A stretch of 47,651 nucleotides of DNA from an uncultured Pedobacter sp. (GTDB lineage: Bacteria; Bacteroidota; Bacteroidia; Sphingobacteriales; Sphingobacteriaceae). The notes beneath the pieces were generated by a model. That model had not been told where the DNA came from. It saw nothing but the letters and a program-made list of their open reading frames with translations, and ran no database searches. The position numbers were made by a program, and so were the translations under genes. The stretch spans positions 1 to 47,651 of the forward strand of contig NZ_CAMLIG010000032.1 of the NCBI RefSeq assembly GCF_946480185.1. Direction: 5' to 3'. Below are positions 33,122-42,765 of the stretch, in pieces; position 1 is the first letter of the stretch, and each line of letters begins with the position of its first letter.

Positions 33122-34324
33122 ATGCCAAAAAAGAAATTTTACGATACAGAAGCTAAACAAGAGCGAGCCGTTTTAGTGGGATTGATTACTGCAAACCAAA
33201 CTGAAGAGCAGGAAAAAGAATATTTGGACGAGCTGGCTTTTTTAGTAGATACCGCCGGCGGGAAAACCGAAAAGCGCTTTACACAAAAAATGCAACGCCC
33301 AGAAAGGGCTACTTTTGTGGGAACAGGGAAGTTGGAAGAAATTAGAGATTACGTTAAAGCCGAAGAAATTGATATTGTTGTTTTTGACGATGAACTTTCG
33401 CCAATGCAATTGCGTAATATTGAAGGTGAGCTAAAAGTTAAAGTGCTGGACAGGAGCAATTTGATATTGGATATTTTTGCCAGCAGAGCTAAATCAGCGC
33501 AAGCGAAAACCCAGGTAGAATTGGCGCAGCTACAATATTTGTTGCCTCGCTTAACGCGGATGTGGACGCATTTGGAGCGCCAAAAAGGGGGTATTGGTAT
33601 GCGTGGACCTGGTGAAACACAAATTGAAAGTGATAGACGTGTAATTAGGGAAAAGATTTCTTTGCTTAAAGAAAAGTTAGACCTTATTGATAAGCAAAAC
33701 GAAACACAGCGCAAAAACCGTAAGGAAATGGTAAGGGTAGCTTTAGTTGGATATACCAACGTGGGTAAATCTACCATCATGAATATGCTCTCGAAATCTG
33801 AAGTTTTTGCGGAAAACAAGCTTTTTGCTACTTTGGATACTACAGTGAGAAAGGTAGTGCTTGAAAACGTTCCCTTTTTGCTTTCAGATACGGTGGGTTT
33901 TATCAGAAAATTGCCTCACCATTTGGTAGAATGTTTTAAATCAACGTTAGATGAAGTACGAGAAGCAGATATTTTAATTCATGTAGTTGATATTTCTCAT
34001 CCAAATTTTGAAGACCAAATTTTTACCGTAAATGAAACTTTAAAAGATTTAGGCGCTATCGATAAAGAAATGATTACTGTTTTTAACAAGATTGACAATT
34101 ACCACGAAGTGGAAGTGGAGCAGGATTGGGAGGTGGAAAACGAAGAAAAACCTAAAATGACCTTGGCAGATTTTAAAAACAGTTGGATGGCAAAACACAA
34201 CAGCCCCGCAATTTTTATATCGGCTACAGAAAAGGAAAATGTAGAGGAACTACGCAACCGCATTTACGAAAGTGTAAAAACTGTAAACCAGAAGATTTAT
34301 CCTTTTAATAATTTTTTATATTAA
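33122..34324 (+). CDS. hflX: Ribosome-associated GTPase HflX
   Basis: 400 residues. The N-terminal HflX domain (AVLVGLITANQTEEQEKEYLDELAFLVDTAGG) is followed by the linker GGIGMRGPGETQIESDRR and the G domain: G1 GYTNVGKST, G3 DTVGFIRKLPHHLVECFKSTLDEV, G4 NKID. HflX splits stalled or stressed 70S ribosomes using GTP. The region after the G domain has an acidic stretch (EVEVEQDWEVENEEKPK). It is followed by rbfA after a palindromic spacer. Confidence 0.95.
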   Translation: MPKKKFYDTEAKQERAVLVGLITANQTEEQEKEYLDELAFLVDTAGGKTEKRFTQKMQRPERATFVGTGKLEEIRDYVKAEEIDIVVFDDELSPMQLRNIEGELKVKVLDRSNLILDIFASRAKSAQAKTQVELAQLQYLLPRLTRMWTHLERQKGGIGMRGPGETQIESDRRVIREKISLLKEKLDLIDKQNETQRKNRKEMVRVALVGYTNVGKSTIMNMLSKSEVFAENKLFATLDTTVRKVVLENVPFLLSDTVGFIRKLPHHLVECFKSTLDEVREADILIHVVDISHPNFEDQIFTVNETLKDLGAIDKEMITVFNKIDNYHEVEVEQDWEVENEEKPKMTLADFKNSWMAKHNSPAIFISATEKENVEELRNRIYESVKTVNQKIYPFNNFLY

Positions 34325-34333
34325 TAGGTTTTA

Positions 34334-34386
34334 GGTTTTAAGTGGTAGGTTACAAGTGAAATACTTGCGACCTGACACTTAAAACT
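34334..34386. repeat. Palindromic word repeat between hflX and rbfA
   Basis: Two 24-base arms (34334-34357 and 34363-34386) with five mismatches around the loop GAAAT. Further copies of the word ACTTAAAACTTA continue to 34410. No T-run. Confidence 0.65.
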
Positions 34387-34415
34387 TACTACTTAAAACT
34401 TATTACTTAATAACC

Positions 34416-34784
34416 ATGGAATCAAAAAGACAGCAGAAATTTGCGAGAGTGATACAGAAAGATTTGGGAGAAATTTTTCAGCGGGAAGGAAATAATTATT
34501 TGCCCAACGCAATGATAACCGTTACCAAAGTGCGGGCAACGCCAGATTTAGGGATAGTAAGGGTTTTTTTGAGTTTTTTTAATGCTCCTAATTCTGACGA
34601 AGCCATTAAGACCATCAGAGAAAAAACTGCAGAAATAAGATATACATTGGGTAAACGTATTAAAGACCAAGTAAAAGGAGTTCCGCAGCTGGAGTTTTTT
34701 GTAGATGATACCAACGAATATGTTGACCGGATGGACAAAATTTTCAGTAAAATAGAAAAAAGCGAGGATCCATCTGCGGATTAG
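34416..34784 (+). CDS. rbfA: Ribosome-binding factor A
   Basis: 122 residues, standard size. MESKRQQKFARVIQKDLGEIFQ, TVTKVRATPDLGIVRVFLSFF and the late VPQLEFFVDDTNEYVDRMDKIF are typical KH-like RbfA blocks. It helps in the maturation of the 30S subunit and 16S 5' end. It lies after hflX, another ribosome factor, on the same strand. Confidence 0.94.
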   Translation: MESKRQQKFARVIQKDLGEIFQREGNNYLPNAMITVTKVRATPDLGIVRVFLSFFNAPNSDEAIKTIREKTAEIRYTLGKRIKDQVKGVPQLEFFVDDTNEYVDRMDKIFSKIEKSEDPSAD

Positions 34785-34789
34785 TTTTC

Positions 34790-34880
34790 GTCATGTCGAG
34801 GTAACGAGACATCTCACAAATTAGATTCCTTTACATGGCAACCCTGCTAGTGAGATGTTTCGCTCAGCGCTCAACATGAC
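34790..34880 (-). repeat. REP-like inverted repeat, copy 2
   Basis: Reverse orientation relative to copy 1 at 13878-13973. Shared blocks on the minus strand are GTCATGTTGAGCG, GAAACATCTCACTAG and GTGAGATGTCTCGTTACC. It fills most of the 263-base gap between rbfA and aspS; no gene is seen there. Confidence 0.6.
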
Positions 34881-35047
34881 GGAGCGCTCTTTTCACTAAA
34901 AAGAAACCTAATATAAAATTAATTGGCTTTCCGGAAATTCCCTAATGAACTGTCTTTCTATATAGCAAGTCCCTAATCAACTAAAATCTGCTTTACAATA
35001 AAAATATATTTACCTTATATTCGCAGATTATTACAAAAATCAACATC

Positions 35048-36793
35048 ATGCACAGAACACATACTTGCGGTGAATTAACCATCAAAAATCTTGGTCAGGA
35101 AGTTATATTGAGCGGTTGGGTACAAAAATCGAGAGATTTAGGCGGAACTACTTTTATTGATGTGAGAGACCGTTATGGCTTAACTCAGTTGGTGGTTAAC
35201 ACCGATGATGAAGCAACTTTGCGTTCAAAAGTAAAAGATTTAGGTCGCGAGTTTGTGATAAAAGTTAAAGGGACTGTTGTTGAGCGGTCAAACAAAAACC
35301 CAAAAATCCCCACTGGTGAGATAGAAATTAAAGTCGCAGATTTAGAGATTTTAAACGTGGCGAAACTGCCTCCGTTTATGATTGAGGATGAAACCGACGG
35401 TGGAGAAGAGTTGCGTATGAAATACCGTTACTTGGATTTACGCCGCAACCCGGTTCGTAATAATTTAATTCTTCGTCATAAAATGGCGCAAGAAATCCGT
35501 AAATATTTAGATGCACAAGGCTTTTTAGAAGTAGAAACTCCGGTTTTAATCAAATCAACGCCAGAAGGTGCAAGAGATTTTGTGGTTCCAAGCCGTATGA
35601 ATCCGGGTGAATTTTACGCCTTGCCACAATCGCCACAAACCTTTAAGCAATTGTTAATGGTTTCGGGCTTTGACCGTTATTTCCAAATTGTAAAATGCTT
35701 TAGAGATGAGGATTTAAGGGCCGACCGCCAGCCAGAATTTACGCAGATTGATTGCGAAATGGCTTTCATTGAGCAAGAAGATATCTTGAATTTGTTTGAA
35801 GGCTTAACCCGCCACATGTTTAAAAATGTGAAGGGTTTGGAGTTTGAGGATTTCCCTCGGATGGATTATGCGGATGCGATGCGTTTATATGGTTCTGATA
35901 AACCAGACATTCGTTTCGAGATGAAGTTTGTAGAGTTGAACGATGTGGTAAAAGGTCTAGGATTCCCGGTTTTTGATAATGCAGAACTGGTTGTTGGAAT
36001 TAATGCAAAAGGTGCCGCAAGTTATACCCGTAAACAATTAGACGAGCTGACGGATTTTGTAAAACGTCCGCAGATTGGTGCTACAGGCTTAATTTATATG
36101 CGCCACAATGAAGACGGTACTTTAAAATCATCTGTAGATAAATTTTATAACGAAGAGCAATTACAAAAATGGTCAGTAGCTTTTAATACTGAACCAGGCG
36201 ATTTAATTTTGATTTTAGCTGGCAATACAGATAAAACCCGCAAGCAATTAAATGAGCTTCGTTTAGAAATGGGCAACCGTTTAGGCTTACGCGATAAAAA
36301 TAAATTTGCGCCACTTTGGGTAATCGATTTTCCTTTATTAGAGTGGGATGAAGAAACAGAGCGTTACCACGCCATGCACCATCCATTTACTTCGCCAAAA
36401 CCAGAAGACATTGCATTGCTAGATAGCAAACCAGGAGAAGTTAGGGCAAACGCTTACGATTTGGTTATCAACGGAACAGAAATTGGTGGCGGTTCTATCC
36501 GTATTCACGATAGAAACTTACAATCTATAATGTTTAAGCATTTAGGTTTTACGCCAGAAGAAGCACAAAAGCAGTTTGGCTTTTTATTAGAAGCTTTTGA
36601 ATATGGCGCACCTCCACATGGCGGTATTGCCTTCGGTTTTGATAGATTGGTTTCTATTTTTGCCGGGTTGGATTCTATCCGTGATGTAATTGCTTTCCCT
36701 AAAAACAACTCTGGCCGTGACGTGATGATTGATTCGCCATCAACCATTGATGATAAACAAAAGAAAGAACTGAGTATAGAAACTACGGCTTAA
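35048..36793 (+). CDS. aspS: Aspartyl-tRNA synthetase
   Basis: 581 residues, the bacterial type. The anticodon-binding OB fold is at 1-105 ([29 protein letters not shown]), class II motif 2 is at [28 protein letters not shown], the bacterial GAD insert lies between, and motif 3 is [15 protein letters not shown]. It charges tRNA-Asp. A near-consensus TATATTCG box lies about 25 bases before the ATG. It ends with a clear terminator. Confidence 0.96.
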   Translation: MHRTHTCGELTIKNLGQEVILSGWVQKSRDLGGTTFIDVRDRYGLTQLVVNTDDEATLRSKVKDLGREFVIKVKGTVVERSNKNPKIPTGEIEIKVADLEILNVAKLPPFMIEDETDGGEELRMKYRYLDLRRNPVRNNLILRHKMAQEIRKYLDAQGFLEVETPVLIKSTPEGARDFVVPSRMNPGEFYALPQSPQTFKQLLMVSGFDRYFQIVKCFRDEDLRADRQPEFTQIDCEMAFIEQEDILNLFEGLTRHMFKNVKGLEFEDFPRMDYADAMRLYGSDKPDIRFEMKFVELNDVVKGLGFPVFDNAELVVGINAKGAASYTRKQLDELTDFVKRPQIGATGLIYMRHNEDGTLKSSVDKFYNEEQLQKWSVAFNTEPGDLILILAGNTDKTRKQLNELRLEMGNRLGLRDKNKFAPLWVIDFPLLEWDEETERYHAMHHPFTSPKPEDIALLDSKPGEVRANAYDLVINGTEIGGGSIRIHDRNLQSIMFKHLGFTPEEAQKQFGFLLEAFEYGAPPHGGIAFGFDRLVSIFAGLDSIRDVIAFPKNNSGRDVMIDSPSTIDDKQKKELSIETTA

Positions 36794-36881
36794 TTAAGCA
36801 AAAAGCCGAACGCACAAAGCTTAAAGCGCTAAAGGCGTCTTTTTGTGTTAAATCTGTATTGAAGTCTAAGATTAAAAATGG

Positions 36882-36912
36882 AAAGGCTGTTTGATTTTAT
36901 CAAACAGCCTTT
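36882..36912. terminator. Bidirectional terminator after aspS
   Basis: AAAGGCTGTTTGA (36882-36894) and TCAAACAGCCTTT (36900-36912), a perfect 13-pair stem with loop TTTTA, followed by TTT on the plus strand. It serves aspS and probably the convergent YbjQ-family gene. Confidence 0.9.
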
Positions 36913-36960
36913 TTTGCATCTTGCTTTTCAGCTTTCAGCCTTTCGCCTTCAGCTTTACGC

Positions 36961-37281
36961 TTATTCCACAATAACCGCAGTTCCACTTGCAGATACCATC
37001 AACATACTGCCAGCACTGCCCATAGTTTCGTAATCTAAATCAATCCCTAGAATAGCATTAGCCCCTAACCTGGCTGCGTAATCCTGCATTTCTGCCATTG
37101 CAATATTTTTTGCTTCGCGTAAACCTTCTTCGTAACTTCCTGCTCTGCCACCCACAATATCCCGTACACTTGCAAAAAAATCTTTTACAAAGTTGGCTCC
37201 AATAATAGCTTCGCCAGAAACTACTCCTAAATATTTAACTACTTTCTTTCCGTCAATGTTGTTTGTTGTGGTAACGATCAT
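36961..37281 (-). CDS. YbjQ/UPF0145-family protein
   Basis: 106 residues, full length for the family. [79 protein letters not shown] and the last beta strand SASGTAVIV make up the whole domain. Family members form pentamers; the function is not known, although a heavy-metal binding role has been suggested. The word-type spacer 36925-36960 runs up to its stop. Confidence 0.9.
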   Translation of the reverse strand: MIVTTTNNIDGKKVVKYLGVVSGEAIIGANFVKDFFASVRDIVGGRAGSYEEGLREAKNIAMAEMQDYAARLGANAILGIDLDYETMGSAGSMLMVSASGTAVIVE

Positions 37282-37405
37282 GGTTTTAGTTTTTTATAGT
37301 TTAGATAACTTAATTGGCGAAAAGTTACAGGGAGTAATGAAATCTTTAAAGAAGTGGATACCAAAATCAACGAAAAAACGTTATTTTCAGCATTTAAAAT
37401 TATAC

Positions 37406-38494
37406 ATGAAAAATTCTTTATTTACAAGTATATGTTTTGCAGGTTTAGGAGTTATTGTGGCATCCTGTAACCAAAATAAAACCAAAACAGCGCCAGCAGA
37501 TTCAGTAACAACTGTCGAAAAACCGACCTCTCAGGTAGAAATAAAATTCAACGGAGATACGTCAAAGGCCGGAATGGTTTATATCCCGGCAGGCAGTTTT
37601 ATGATGGGCGGCGACAATAAACAGGCAGATAAAGACGAATATCCAAAACACAAAGTGATATTGGACGGCTTTTATATGGACGAGCATGAAGTGACCAATG
37701 CCCAGTTTCAAAAATTTGTAGACGCCACAAACTACGTGACCACCGCTGAGCAGAAACCAGATTGGGAACAGCTCAAGAAACAGCTTCCACCTAACACGCC
37801 AAAGCCGGACGAAAGTCAGTTGGTACCTGCGTCTTTAGTATTTACACCGCCAAACCATCCCGTAGATCTTAACGATTATTCGCAATGGTGGAGCTGGGTT
37901 CCGGGCGCAAACTGGAAACACCCGGAAGGACCAAAAAGTGACATTAAGGGAAAAGAAAATTATCCCGTTGTCCACATTAGCTGGGACGACGCAATGGCTT
38001 ATTGTAAATGGGCAGGCAAGCGTTTGCCTACCGAAGCAGAATGGGAATATGCGGCAAGAGGCGGAATGCAGGATAAAATTTATCCTTGGGGAGATGAAAA
38101 TGTATCATTAGGGAAGCCGAAAGCAAATTCCTGGGACGGGCCATTCCCGAATGCCAACTCCGGAAGAGACGGCTTCAAAGGCTTAGCACCTGTAAAACAG
38201 TTTGCGCCAAACGGTTATAAATTGTATGATATGGCCGGCAACGTTTGGGAGTGGTGTGCAGACTGGTACCGTAACGATTATTATCAGTCGGTAACCAAAC
38301 CAGAAGGCGTTAAAAATCCACAAGGGCCAAAAGATAGTTATGACCCTGATGAGCCTTATACGCCAAAGAAAGTAGCAAGAGGAGGTTCTTACATGTGTAA
38401 CGATAGTTATTGCTCAGGATATAGAGTAGCCAGAAGAATGAAAAGTTCTTATGATTCGGGCTTGAGCAATATGGGATTTAGGTGTGTGAAGTAA
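37406..38494 (+). CDS. Lipoprotein formylglycine-generating enzyme (sulfatase-modifying)
   Basis: 362 residues from the ATG at 37406 (MKNSLFTSICFAGLGVIVASC), with a lipobox and Cys21. A longer frame to 37193 overlaps the YbjQ gene antisense and is rejected. The FGE-sulfatase domain includes MVYIPAGSFMMGGDN, DGFYMDEHEVTNAQFQKFV, YPVVHISWDDAMAYCKWAGKRLPTEAEWEYAARGG, NVWEWCADWY and RGGSYMCNDSYCSGYRVARR. Both active-site cysteines (Cys331, Cys336, CxxxxC) are present, as in true FGE and unlike GldJ/GldK relatives. It would convert a Cys of sulfatases to formylglycine in the periplasm. No sulfatase gene is in the window. Confidence 0.85.
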   Translation: MKNSLFTSICFAGLGVIVASCNQNKTKTAPADSVTTVEKPTSQVEIKFNGDTSKAGMVYIPAGSFMMGGDNKQADKDEYPKHKVILDGFYMDEHEVTNAQFQKFVDATNYVTTAEQKPDWEQLKKQLPPNTPKPDESQLVPASLVFTPPNHPVDLNDYSQWWSWVPGANWKHPEGPKSDIKGKENYPVVHISWDDAMAYCKWAGKRLPTEAEWEYAARGGMQDKIYPWGDENVSLGKPKANSWDGPFPNANSGRDGFKGLAPVKQFAPNGYKLYDMAGNVWEWCADWYRNDYYQSVTKPEGVKNPQGPKDSYDPDEPYTPKKVARGGSYMCNDSYCSGYRVARRMKSSYDSGLSNMGFRCVK

Positions 38495-38543
38495 GCAGAA
38501 ATTTATTTCGTTTTTAAAGATTAGGGAGGTATAGGAATAAACC

Positions 38544-40448
38544 CTATTCCTTAGCAACTAAAACACAACGGCTTTTATCAAATTTTTTTGCGGTTTCATA
38601 AAAGGTTAAAAAAGAGTCGTAAGCTTCAGCCGGATAGGTTCCGTTTTTTAAAATCATTTTTCTTACGGTAAGTAATTGCCCATTTTTAACGATGGTTTTA
38701 AATTGGTACGAGCCAAACTCGAAAGTTTTATCTATGCCCATAGGCAACGTTTCAACCTTGTAATTTTGTGGAATATTTATCCTTACCGAGTCAATATCAG
38801 TATAGCCCACATTGATATAAAGCTCGTTTTTTCGGTTCATTACTTCCTTTGGGTTTGCTCTGGAAACGTTGACCGGGTTAACGTCAAAAAGTAGATATTT
38901 ACCGTTTTTATTGACAAAATGTGCCGTGTTTAATTTCAAGTTTTCTGTCCACACTGGGGCAGATTTTTCTTGCTGGAGTTGGTAAGATACCATGTTGAAA
39001 TCTGGGATATCACCGTAATCTGATTTTAGCTCCTCTTCTTTTTTTATTGGGGTAAGTTCATTATAACCTTCTCTGTTTTCGTACTGAAGACCTGCAAACG
39101 TGGTTTTTATTGACCCAGTTAGTTTTCCGGAAGCCTCCAAATCAAAATAGGCATTTCGTTCCTGAAGGTTTTTATCCCAATTGTAGGCGGGTGTTTTTAC
39201 CAGTTCACCACCCTCTTTTTTAATTAGTAAAACCCGCCTGTCTTGCGTAAATGAACCTAAAAATCCGAAAGGAGTATCTTTGCTGGTACACTCTAACCAA
39301 GTGGTGTCTTTTGCAAATGGCAAACATAAAATAATGTGGTTCCCCTGTCCTATACTCGCAAAATCTTTTAAATAATCTACTTTTTCTCTTCCTGCGCAAA
39401 CTTCTGTGTAAATTGATTCAATGCCGGCAGCGCTTAAAAGCGAAGCGGTGTAATTCACTAAGGCTTTACAATCACCGTAAGACATCGCGTCAACTTCCGA
39501 TGCTTTCATAGGTTGAAAACCTCCAATACCTATCTGTACACTAATGTATCTGTTCTTTTTTTGAGCGTATTCATAAATCAGCTGGGCTGCTTCTTTTTGC
39601 GTTTTACAATCTTTTACCAAATTTTTAATGGTGGCAACTGTGCTTGCGGGTAAATCATTTCTGCCCGTTAAAAGTTTATCGTAAACCCATTTTCCGTAGC
39701 TTTTCCAGTCAGTATATTCCCCATCAAAACCATCATAAGAAAATTTAACCGGGCTAATTTTTAGATTTGGAAGTCTTTGATCTGCACTGATACTGTAAGG
39801 TTCCTGTTTATTGGCTTTTACGTTTTCTAGCGTCCATTTTATGCTTTCTACTTTTCCTTGAGTAGTAATTTGTGGTTTAGCGATACCAAAAGATTTGAAA
39901 TTGATGCTGTAATCTGGACTTTTTAAAATTTCGAACGATCCTTTTTCTATGCTGATATTGTCTTCAGCTTGCGGAAACCAGTCGGGAATGGCTAAAGTTT
40001 GATTGTTTCTGATTTCTACAGTTTCTTCAATGGTTATGGGATAATTGCTGATGGACGGAAAGTAACGTTTCATTCGAGCATCTTCAAAAAGTGAATAATC
40101 GCTAATGCAGCTTTGGTCCTCAAAATCAGATTCTTTTACTTTTCCAATTAAACTGCCCTTTGCGTCATAAATGTTTAGGCCTAAACTTTTAATCTTTTTT
40201 GTTTTATTATAAAAAACTACGGTTGCGGCTAGGTCTTCGTTTGCTTGGTTAAATATGGTGGTAGCCTTGCGTATTCGGTAAACCATATTGGACGGAGAGC
40301 TGATGGTAATTGTTCTTTCATCCAGCCTTACTACGGCTTTGGCGTAACTCTTTAATTCTTTTGGAATCAGGTCAACATCGTAAGATTGTGCGCTTAAGTT
40401 CAATACTGAACTTAAAAAAACTATAAAAATGCAGATAATTTTGACCAT
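38544..40448 (-). CDS. DUF3857 + transglutaminase-like protein with intact catalytic triad
   Basis: 634 residues with a signal peptide (MVKIICIFIVFLSSVLNLSAQ). A DUF3857 beta domain covers about 40-220. The transglutaminase core follows, with Cys327 in SYGDCKALVNY, His371 in GQGNHIILCL and Asp391 in CTSKDTPFG. A DUF3858-like C-terminal domain completes it. Such proteins are periplasmic or outer-membrane-attached in Bacteroidetes; the substrate is unknown. Its ATG directly follows the stop of the upstream gene, so the two are translationally linked. Confidence 0.85.
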   Translation of the reverse strand: MVKIICIFIVFLSSVLNLSAQSYDVDLIPKELKSYAKAVVRLDERTITISSPSNMVYRIRKATTIFNQANEDLAATVVFYNKTKKIKSLGLNIYDAKGSLIGKVKESDFEDQSCISDYSLFEDARMKRYFPSISNYPITIEETVEIRNNQTLAIPDWFPQAEDNISIEKGSFEILKSPDYSINFKSFGIAKPQITTQGKVESIKWTLENVKANKQEPYSISADQRLPNLKISPVKFSYDGFDGEYTDWKSYGKWVYDKLLTGRNDLPASTVATIKNLVKDCKTQKEAAQLIYEYAQKKNRYISVQIGIGGFQPMKASEVDAMSYGDCKALVNYTASLLSAAGIESIYTEVCAGREKVDYLKDFASIGQGNHIILCLPFAKDTTWLECTSKDTPFGFLGSFTQDRRVLLIKKEGGELVKTPAYNWDKNLQERNAYFDLEASGKLTGSIKTTFAGLQYENREGYNELTPIKKEEELKSDYGDIPDFNMVSYQLQQEKSAPVWTENLKLNTAHFVNKNGKYLLFDVNPVNVSRANPKEVMNRKNELYINVGYTDIDSVRINIPQNYKVETLPMGIDKTFEFGSYQFKTIVKNGQLLTVRKMILKNGTYPAEAYDSFLTFYETAKKFDKSRCVLVAKE

Positions 40449-42419
40449 CTATTTTTTGCTAATCATAATGTTTGATTTGTTGCTTTGAACAATATTGTTG
40501 TAAAGCTCTTTAAGATATGGATATTGCGTTCCGTCAATTTCTGTTTTATTAATCATAAGAGATTCTGAAACCATTATGGTGTTTTTATTTAGAATATCGG
40601 TATTAAAAACATATTTTCCATTGTTTTCTGGCAGCTTTAATCCAACGGCAGTGGGCAATAATTTAACCTGATACGTTTCTGGAATTTCTAGTTGGAAAAT
40701 AGTTGAAAAATCTTTCTGCGCACCAAAATCAATAGGGTAAGTCCGTTCATTTAATTTAAACGGATTTACTGTCAGCTTATTTAAAACGAATGGACTTATA
40801 GCCAAGGTGTTGTTCATTTCGTCAAAAGCTTTTACCACCACTTCATATTCTTCAATAAGAGGAAGTTCCAGCGAATCTAGATTGGTAATGGTATATTTTT
40901 TAATTTTTAATTGAGGATTTTTTTCATCCATATTCTCGATATACTCGTCTGTGGTGGCAAATTCCTTAATTTTTTTTCTCTGATAAAGGGCTTGGTAATC
41001 GATACTTTTTATAGAAATTTTGCCAATAAAATTTCCAGACGAATCTAGCTTGAGGGTTATAAAATTTGTCTGTTTGTATTTCTTTTTCGGAATAAGATTT
41101 ACCCAATAGCAAGAATCTTTTCCTATTGCCCGCCCTTCTTTGTTTAAGCATCTAAAAGGTAAAGTGCCAAACGGTAAATCTTTATCTGTAGCATCCAAAA
41201 GGTATGTGCCATCATCGAGGTTTACTTTAGCAATTACATAATTAAATTCACTCATTACAGGGAATATTTTTGTAGGAATGCCGTTATCACGGGTTGAAAT
41301 TAAAACGGGTTCGGTATTTATTCCAGCGTATTGTAATGCGCCAATCAAAGCTAAATTAATATCACCTACGTTGCCCGTATGACTTTCGTAAGCCTTTTTT
41401 AGTCCAATTTTGGCGTATTTTCCATAATATTCATCCCATTTATACCTGTTTTTCACAAGGTCATAAACTCCTCTGGCTAAACTATTAGGGTTTTTGTTAG
41501 TTGCCTTTAATTTGATAATATCGTCTTTAAAAAGGTCCGAGTTTCTTTTAATCTGTAAGCCGAAATCTGGGTCTGATTTCAGGTCTTTATAGATATCCGG
41601 CCAGGTTTTAGTGATGTTTTGCACTCTTCCATCAAAATATTTGATATCCATTAACTCGAATCTAATTGCCGATAGGAAATTTTTGGAAGCCGTCATGTAA
41701 TCTTCCTCCACAAAAGCAGGGATATCTTTCATTCCGTATTTCATTAAAGAGCAATCGGCCACGCCACCTCCAATACGAAAGCAATCTTTTACAACTTCAC
41801 CGTCTTTGATGTCAAGTTTCTCGTAACCAATTAAAGCTACGTTATAATCGTAATTGGCGGGTATTTTTGCCCAATAAAGACTTTCCATTTTAGGAATATC
41901 AGATTGGAATTCCCAAGTCCGGAAATTGAAAATAAAAGGAGATTCAATAGTGTATTGATATTCAATGATACTTCCCACTTTTACATTCGGCAAGGTAAAC
42001 TTTTTCCTTTCGTAGTAATCGTTGACTTTTTCTGTGTAAATTTTGTTAGCGGCCAGAGCCGTAAACTGACTTGTGCCGTTTTCCAAGTTACTGGTGGTAC
42101 CTTCTATATTGGAAACAGTTTCTGATGAATTTCCGGATTTCCTTAAAGGGATGACAATATTTGCCTGTTCAAGCCCTTTATTATTTAATATTTTAATTTT
42201 AACATGGTAGGTAAAAACCAGACCAGTGTTTTCTCTGTCAGAGATATAAGCATATCCAAATTCTTTAATCACATAAGCATTTGCGGTTGAGTCTTTTGGG
42301 TAAACCTTCGCGTCCAGATTAATATTGTCAATACTTCCAAACGGAAAATCACCATCGACTTGTGCGAAAGTAGGAACGTAACAAATGAGAAGTAGCAATA
42401 GTAAGTAAGGTGATCGCAT
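40449..42419 (-). CDS. DUF3857 + transglutaminase-like paralogue lacking catalytic Cys and His
   Basis: 656 residues, signal peptide MRSPYLLLLLLICYVPTFAQ. The same architecture as the next gene: a DUF3857 domain (about 55-260), then a transglutaminase-like fold. At the equivalent of Cys327 it has Ile354 (TGNVGDINLALI), and where His371 is expected it has Tyr394 (EFNYVIAKV); only the Asp region (LLDATDKDLPFG) is kept. It is probably a non-catalytic partner or scaffold. It is the first gene of a two-gene operon. Confidence 0.82.
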   Translation of the reverse strand: MRSPYLLLLLLICYVPTFAQVDGDFPFGSIDNINLDAKVYPKDSTANAYVIKEFGYAYISDRENTGLVFTYHVKIKILNNKGLEQANIVIPLRKSGNSSETVSNIEGTTSNLENGTSQFTALAANKIYTEKVNDYYERKKFTLPNVKVGSIIEYQYTIESPFIFNFRTWEFQSDIPKMESLYWAKIPANYDYNVALIGYEKLDIKDGEVVKDCFRIGGGVADCSLMKYGMKDIPAFVEEDYMTASKNFLSAIRFELMDIKYFDGRVQNITKTWPDIYKDLKSDPDFGLQIKRNSDLFKDDIIKLKATNKNPNSLARGVYDLVKNRYKWDEYYGKYAKIGLKKAYESHTGNVGDINLALIGALQYAGINTEPVLISTRDNGIPTKIFPVMSEFNYVIAKVNLDDGTYLLDATDKDLPFGTLPFRCLNKEGRAIGKDSCYWVNLIPKKKYKQTNFITLKLDSSGNFIGKISIKSIDYQALYQRKKIKEFATTDEYIENMDEKNPQLKIKKYTITNLDSLELPLIEEYEVVVKAFDEMNNTLAISPFVLNKLTVNPFKLNERTYPIDFGAQKDFSTIFQLEIPETYQVKLLPTAVGLKLPENNGKYVFNTDILNKNTIMVSESLMINKTEIDGTQYPYLKELYNNIVQSNKSNIMISKK

Positions 42420-42765
42420 AGGTTTTTAGGTTTATTAAACAAAGATATTATCTCAAACCATAAACTCTAATTTTACACAGTAATATTTTTTCGGTTTTAA
42501 ACATATTGTTGCAAAACAGTATTTCTTTTCTCTTTGTTACGCCGGTAATATCAAGTTGTTTTTAGCGCTGGAAACCCGGTATATGTAGCGTTTTATCGTG
42601 GATGTTTTTGGTTCTTTTTTTATTGAGTCAATAATATTGGTATAAGATGATTATTGAAGCAGGATACTACAGGTTGCCAGATCATATTGCTACTTGTACT
42701 TTGCTTAAAAATAACCAATTAACGGGCTTCTTGCTCTTATTAACTAACCTAAATAACTACTGATT
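42420..42765. other. Divergent promoter region, no gene
   Basis: A 346-base gap between the divergent transglutaminase and lyase genes. No exact TANNTTTG box; a near one (TACTTTGC) lies about 65 bases before the lyase ATG. AT-rich, no repeats seen. Confidence 0.4.

Noticed and set aside
36961..37281. Heavy-metal binding role for the YbjQ protein
   Set aside because: The sequence has no clear metal ligands, so only the family name is given.
37193..37405. N-terminal extension of the FGE gene
   Set aside because: It is antisense to the YbjQ-family gene and would bury the lipoprotein signal peptide; the ATG at 37406 gives a proper lipobox.
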